Notes under the pieces: model-generated | What the model was told of the DNA's origin: nothing | Databases searched by the model: none | The model's input: the letters and a program-made list of their open reading frames with translations, nothing else | Shown here: in pieces, positions 60,843-64,000 of the stretch | Position numbering within the stretch: the stretch's first letter is position 1 | Layout of the letters: the number at the start of each line of letters is the position of its first letter | Source: Tyto alba | Lineage: Eukaryota > Chordata > Aves > Strigiformes > Tytonidae | Assembly: GCF_018691265.1 (NCBI RefSeq) | Contig: NW_024881322.1 | Location: 7,502,001-7,566,000, forward strand | Direction: 5' to 3' | Length of the DNA: 64,000 bases | Program-made: the position numbers and the translations under genes

Positions 60843-61214
60843 TGGCTGCTGTAGGGGGCCCGGTGCCGTGCCACCCCTCGCCAGCCTGCCTCGTGACAGT
60901 GGCCTCAGTTCCCAGCCGACTCCAAATGCACCGGCCCGGCCACGGACCTGCTGATGCCTGCTCAGCTGCTGACCTGCCGACTTGCAAAGTGACGCTGGTC
61001 GCATCTTTCCTGGCAGGTCGGCAGTGGTGTGGTGGCAGTGACAGCCTCGGAGGGAGCTGGTCTGCTCTGAGTCAGTATTGTGGAAATCAGGGCCAGAGGT
61101 TATCGGCCGCTCCTCCTCTTCACGCCCTGCGGCTGCGGAGCTTTCCAAGTTTGGGGAAGGCTGAAAGTAAACATGGTGGCCGTGGAAGGTGCCTGTGCAT
61201 CAGTACTTTTCCGT

Positions 61215-61436
61215 AAGAGGACCCATCGCGAAATAGAAAAGCAATCAGAAGGCAAGCATTGCAACAGGCTGCCCAGAGAGGTGGTTGAGTCACCATCCCT
61301 AGAGGTATTTAAAAGACGTGTAGATGTGGCACTTAGGGACATGGATTAGTGACAGACTTGGCAGGGTTAGGTTAACGGTTGGACTCGCTGATCTTAAAGG
61401 TCTTTTCCAACTTAAACGATTCTGTGATTCTAAGTA
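61215..61436 (+). mobile_element. CR1 3' end, sense, downstream of TMEM42
   Basis: Ends with the conserved CR1 tail. Successive phrases read AACAGGCTGCCCAGAGAGGT, TTAGGTTAACGGTTGGACTC, GATCTTAAAGGTCTTTTCCA and CGATTCTGTGATTCTAAG. About 220 bp, heavily 5'-truncated; similar to the end of the intron 12 copy. Confidence 0.9.
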
Positions 61437-62177
61437 GATGCTGAAGGCAGCTGATATTTCTGCTCTGCTGACTTTCCTCTCTGCCTCTTTAAATGGCCCC
61501 GTGCCTGCCACTGCCTGTAAGGCTGTGGAGCATTTCATTAATGACTTCAGCTTCCCCTATCAGTCACATACACCTTTTAATTTGCCATTTGTATCTGACG
61601 TCTGTCATTTCCACTCATCCATTCCTGACACATTACTCACAGTAAGGTTGCTGCTCTTTCCTTTAAACTCTTAACCAGGATGGGGTTTTGATCACCATTC
61701 CTGCTGGGTGTAGGTCAAACTTATTTTGGGACAATACAGCAGGCTGCATGTGAACAGTCAGCTGCTCTCACTGGGAGTGTCCGTGTTCAACACATCCCCG
61801 CTCTGCACTTAAGTTGACAGTTGTTTTAACGTTTGGTAAAATGACATTTCTCAAGCAACATTTTTTTTACACTTCTGGATGATGCTGATTCCCATTTGTG
61901 CAATGTAATCAACCAGATCACTGGTACCCACACATCTGCTAAATTTTGGGTCAGCAGTTACTCTGCTTTCAGGTGTCAACACAGTGCATGTGTCAGGAAT
62001 AGCATTTCTAAGGTATTGACTCCTTTCCCCTGCCCACACATCTTGTTTTACCTGGAAATTTTTTAGTTGCAATCCTGATCAAGAAACAATGATGCCTATA
62101 AATGTATGCATCATGCTGGTGATACCACTTGTTTGCCCTAGGCCTGTCAGTTTGTCTCTGCCTTGTAACCACAGAAA

Positions 62178-62182
62178 GTGAG
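62178..62182. repeat. target-site duplication GTGAG, left copy
   Basis: Directly abuts the TG end of the solo LTR; identical to 62779-62783. Five bases is the size typical of ERVL elements. Confidence 0.85.
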
Positions 62183-62778
62183 TGTCATCATTTAGGCCCA
62201 GCAGGCAGCTTAGAACCATTGTAGCTGTTTGCTCTCTCCTCCCCCCTCAGTGGGATGGGGAGGAGAATCAGAAAAAAAAAAAAATGTATGGGTTTTGATA
62301 AGGACATTTTAATAACTAAAATACCATAAAATATAATAACAATAATCAATAACAACAACAACAATAATAATAATATGAAACAGGATATAAAAAAAGAGCT
62401 AAAACCAAGGAAAAAGAAACAAGCGATGCACAACACAGTTGCTCACCACCCACTGACTGATACCCAGACAGTCCCTGGGCAGCGATCGGCTCCTTTCTGC
62501 TGACTCCCCCCAGTTTACATACTGCGCGTGACGTTCTGTGGTATGGAATAGCCCTTTGGCTAGTTCAGGTCAGCTGTCCTGGCCATACTCCCTCCCAGCT
62601 CCTTGTACACCTTGCTGGCAGATCACAGGGAACTGAATAATCCTTGACTTAGGATAAGCACTACTTGGCAACAACTAAAACATCAACATGTTATCAGCAT
62701 TATTCCCAGACTAAATCCAAAACGTGCTGTACCAGATACTAAAAGAAAATTAACTGTATCCCAGCCGAAACCAAGACA
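62183..62778 (-). mobile_element. solo LTR of an ERVL-type endogenous retrovirus
   Basis: 596-bp solo LTR. On the minus strand it starts TGTCTTGGTTTCGGCTGGGA, the start of a family common in bird genomes, and runs TG...CA. A TATA-like box (TATGTAAAC on minus) is at about 62513-62521. Perfect 5-bp target duplications GTGAG flank it at 62178-62182 and 62779-62783. An A-, AAT- and AAC-rich simple-repeat patch (62270-62390) sits in its 3' part. No internal retroviral sequence remains, so it formed by LTR-LTR recombination. Confidence 0.88.
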
Positions 62779-62783
62779 GTGAG
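62779..62783. repeat. target-site duplication GTGAG, right copy
   Basis: Directly follows the CA end of the solo LTR; identical to the left copy. Confidence 0.85.
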
Positions 62784-64000
62784 TCATGGTTGTGGCATAT
62801 GCAGAAAACCTACGGACGCTTTTCTGTGAGCCTCAGTATCAGAACCTGTCAGGTTTATCATGACTGGCAGATCTGCGCCGTGTCCAGCAGGAGGATAAAA
62901 ATAGACTTGCGGCTGGAAATACCACTGGAGTTGGGTTTGTGCCTTTTCCTTCTTTGTATCAGAAAGACAAAAAGTCAGTGTCCCCAGAAGAAGCCGGGAG
63001 CTGTTTTCTCTGTGTCCCCTGCTTCAGGAGCCCATGCTAGCTCATCACATCCAGCAGCCATGTCCCAAGAGAAGCAAAGCCTTCGCCTCTCCCCTCGATG
63101 TGTTCATAAGTCCTCACCTCCAAAGAGAGGTGCTGCATATGTGGTGGAAAAGAGGACTGAGTGCTCTGAGTGCCTTTCCACCTTACCAACATGGGTCTTT
63201 GCACCTGAGGGGCTCTTTGGGTAGCAGCAGCGATAGGAAGAGAGGGTATGTCCAGCCTCCTGGGAAGCTGGGACTTGATGTGGTGACCCAGCATCCCTCG
63301 TAGGTCTGCAGAGATGACAGCCAGGATCTATGCATTTCTAAATACATCAAGTCTCCTTAGACCTCTCTACATGATGGAGAAGTAATGAAGGCTGCAAGCC
63401 TGATTTGTTTGCCCTTGTTATTAACTGTCAGCCAGATGTAAGCCGTGGCCACCTTTGCACAAATGGCAGGAGAAGGACCAGACACGGGTCACTGATTAAT
63501 TTGCCTGTTGCCCTTCCTCCTAACAAACCTTTTTCAAAGTTTTTTAACATGGACTATCTCAAAACTGTCATTTCTTTATTACAGTTGTTGCAGGTCAAGG
63601 TCTAGGAGATGTTTGCATATGTGCAGGAAGCATGGGCAGCGTTTTACTTGGTGATGCTCACTTTTCAGGCGGAAGAACATAAACTAGGGCTGTAAATTCA
63701 CTGTCATAAATACTTGAAGGTCAGATCAGAAACAAGTTTTCCTCCAGTTCCTGTGGGATGAAAAGACTGCCAAGCAGGGTGTGTTTTTTTGGCAGAATCC
63801 CTCTCCTCTATCTACACAGAGTTTCACCCCCATCCGCCGGCGTTGCTCGTCAGCACGGGGCCGCGGCTGCCAGGAAGCCTGCAGTCACCGTACAGCAGAG
63901 CGGTGCGCTTCTGGTAAATGGCTCATGTGTGGTCATCCAAATTGTGGCTGGAGGTGATCTCAAACAGGGGTGCCGGTATTTCCAAACTAAAACACTGTCC
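62784..64000. other. intergenic sequence to the window end
   Basis: Mixed-composition sequence. Short open frames on both strands have no recognisable homology or splice pattern. The next gene of the syntenic block is not reached or not visible. Confidence 0.6.

Larger units (their letters stand above)
60843..62182 (+). other. TMEM42: TMEM42 3' UTR and downstream region
   Basis: GC-rich to about 61150, then mixed. No canonical AATAAA was found close to the stop; the transcript end is unknown. A CR1 3' end lies inside. No further exon recognised. Confidence 0.6.

Noticed and set aside
60384..61216. 254-codon minus-strand and 242-codon plus-strand open frames
   Set aside because: They overlap the real TMEM42 exon 3 in other frames, with GC-rich composition and no recognisable domains.

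Overview
This 64 kb window is vertebrate nuclear DNA and is almost certainly from a bird. Three multi-exon genes with GT-AG introns are present. The transposons are avian CR1 non-LTR retrotransposons, a class-I (gammaretrovirus-like) endogenous retrovirus and an ERVL-type solo LTR. The gene order, KIAA1143 (minus), KIF15 (plus), TMEM42 (plus), is the order known on human 3p21.31, so this is a conserved syntenic block. The species cannot be fixed from the sequence; the LTR type hints at a non-galliform bird, but that is weak inference.

Layout. Positions 1-12048 hold the minus-strand gene KIAA1143 (3 coding exons, 159 codons) with its long introns and 3' flank. Positions 12049-12370 are a 322-bp bidirectional CpG-island promoter. 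Positions 12371-54457 hold KIF15: 35 coding exons that join in phase into one open frame of 1391 codons, the human gene's length within a few residues. Intron 12 carries a 5'-truncated sense CR1, and intron 13 an older CR1 remnant. Intron 20 carries an antisense, internally deleted endogenous retrovirus. Positions 56058-60842 hold TMEM42 (3 coding exons, 134 codons), which starts in a second CpG island and has an antisense CR1 fragment in intron 1. Positions 60843-64000 are downstream sequence with a CR1 3' end and a solo LTR flanked by a perfect 5-bp target duplication.

How the parts relate. KIF15 (kinesin-12) is a mitotic spindle motor. Its promoter carries an E2F-like site next to a CHR-like hexamer, a CCAAT box and a YY1-like site close to the ATG, as expected for a cell-cycle gene sharing a promoter with a housekeeping neighbour. 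KIAA1143 is a small charged protein of unknown function and TMEM42 a small multi-pass membrane protein; nothing visible links them functionally to KIF15.

I found no clearly novel genetic system. The most interesting points are a 29-bp tandem duplication that places an overlapping upstream ORF on the TMEM42 start codon, the promoter element cluster, a possible 27-nt in-frame microexon in KIF15, and an AT-rich tandem repeat at the internal deletion junction of the retrovirus. Exon boundaries were assigned by reading splice sites, keeping phase, and comparing with remembered human proteins; no alignment was run.
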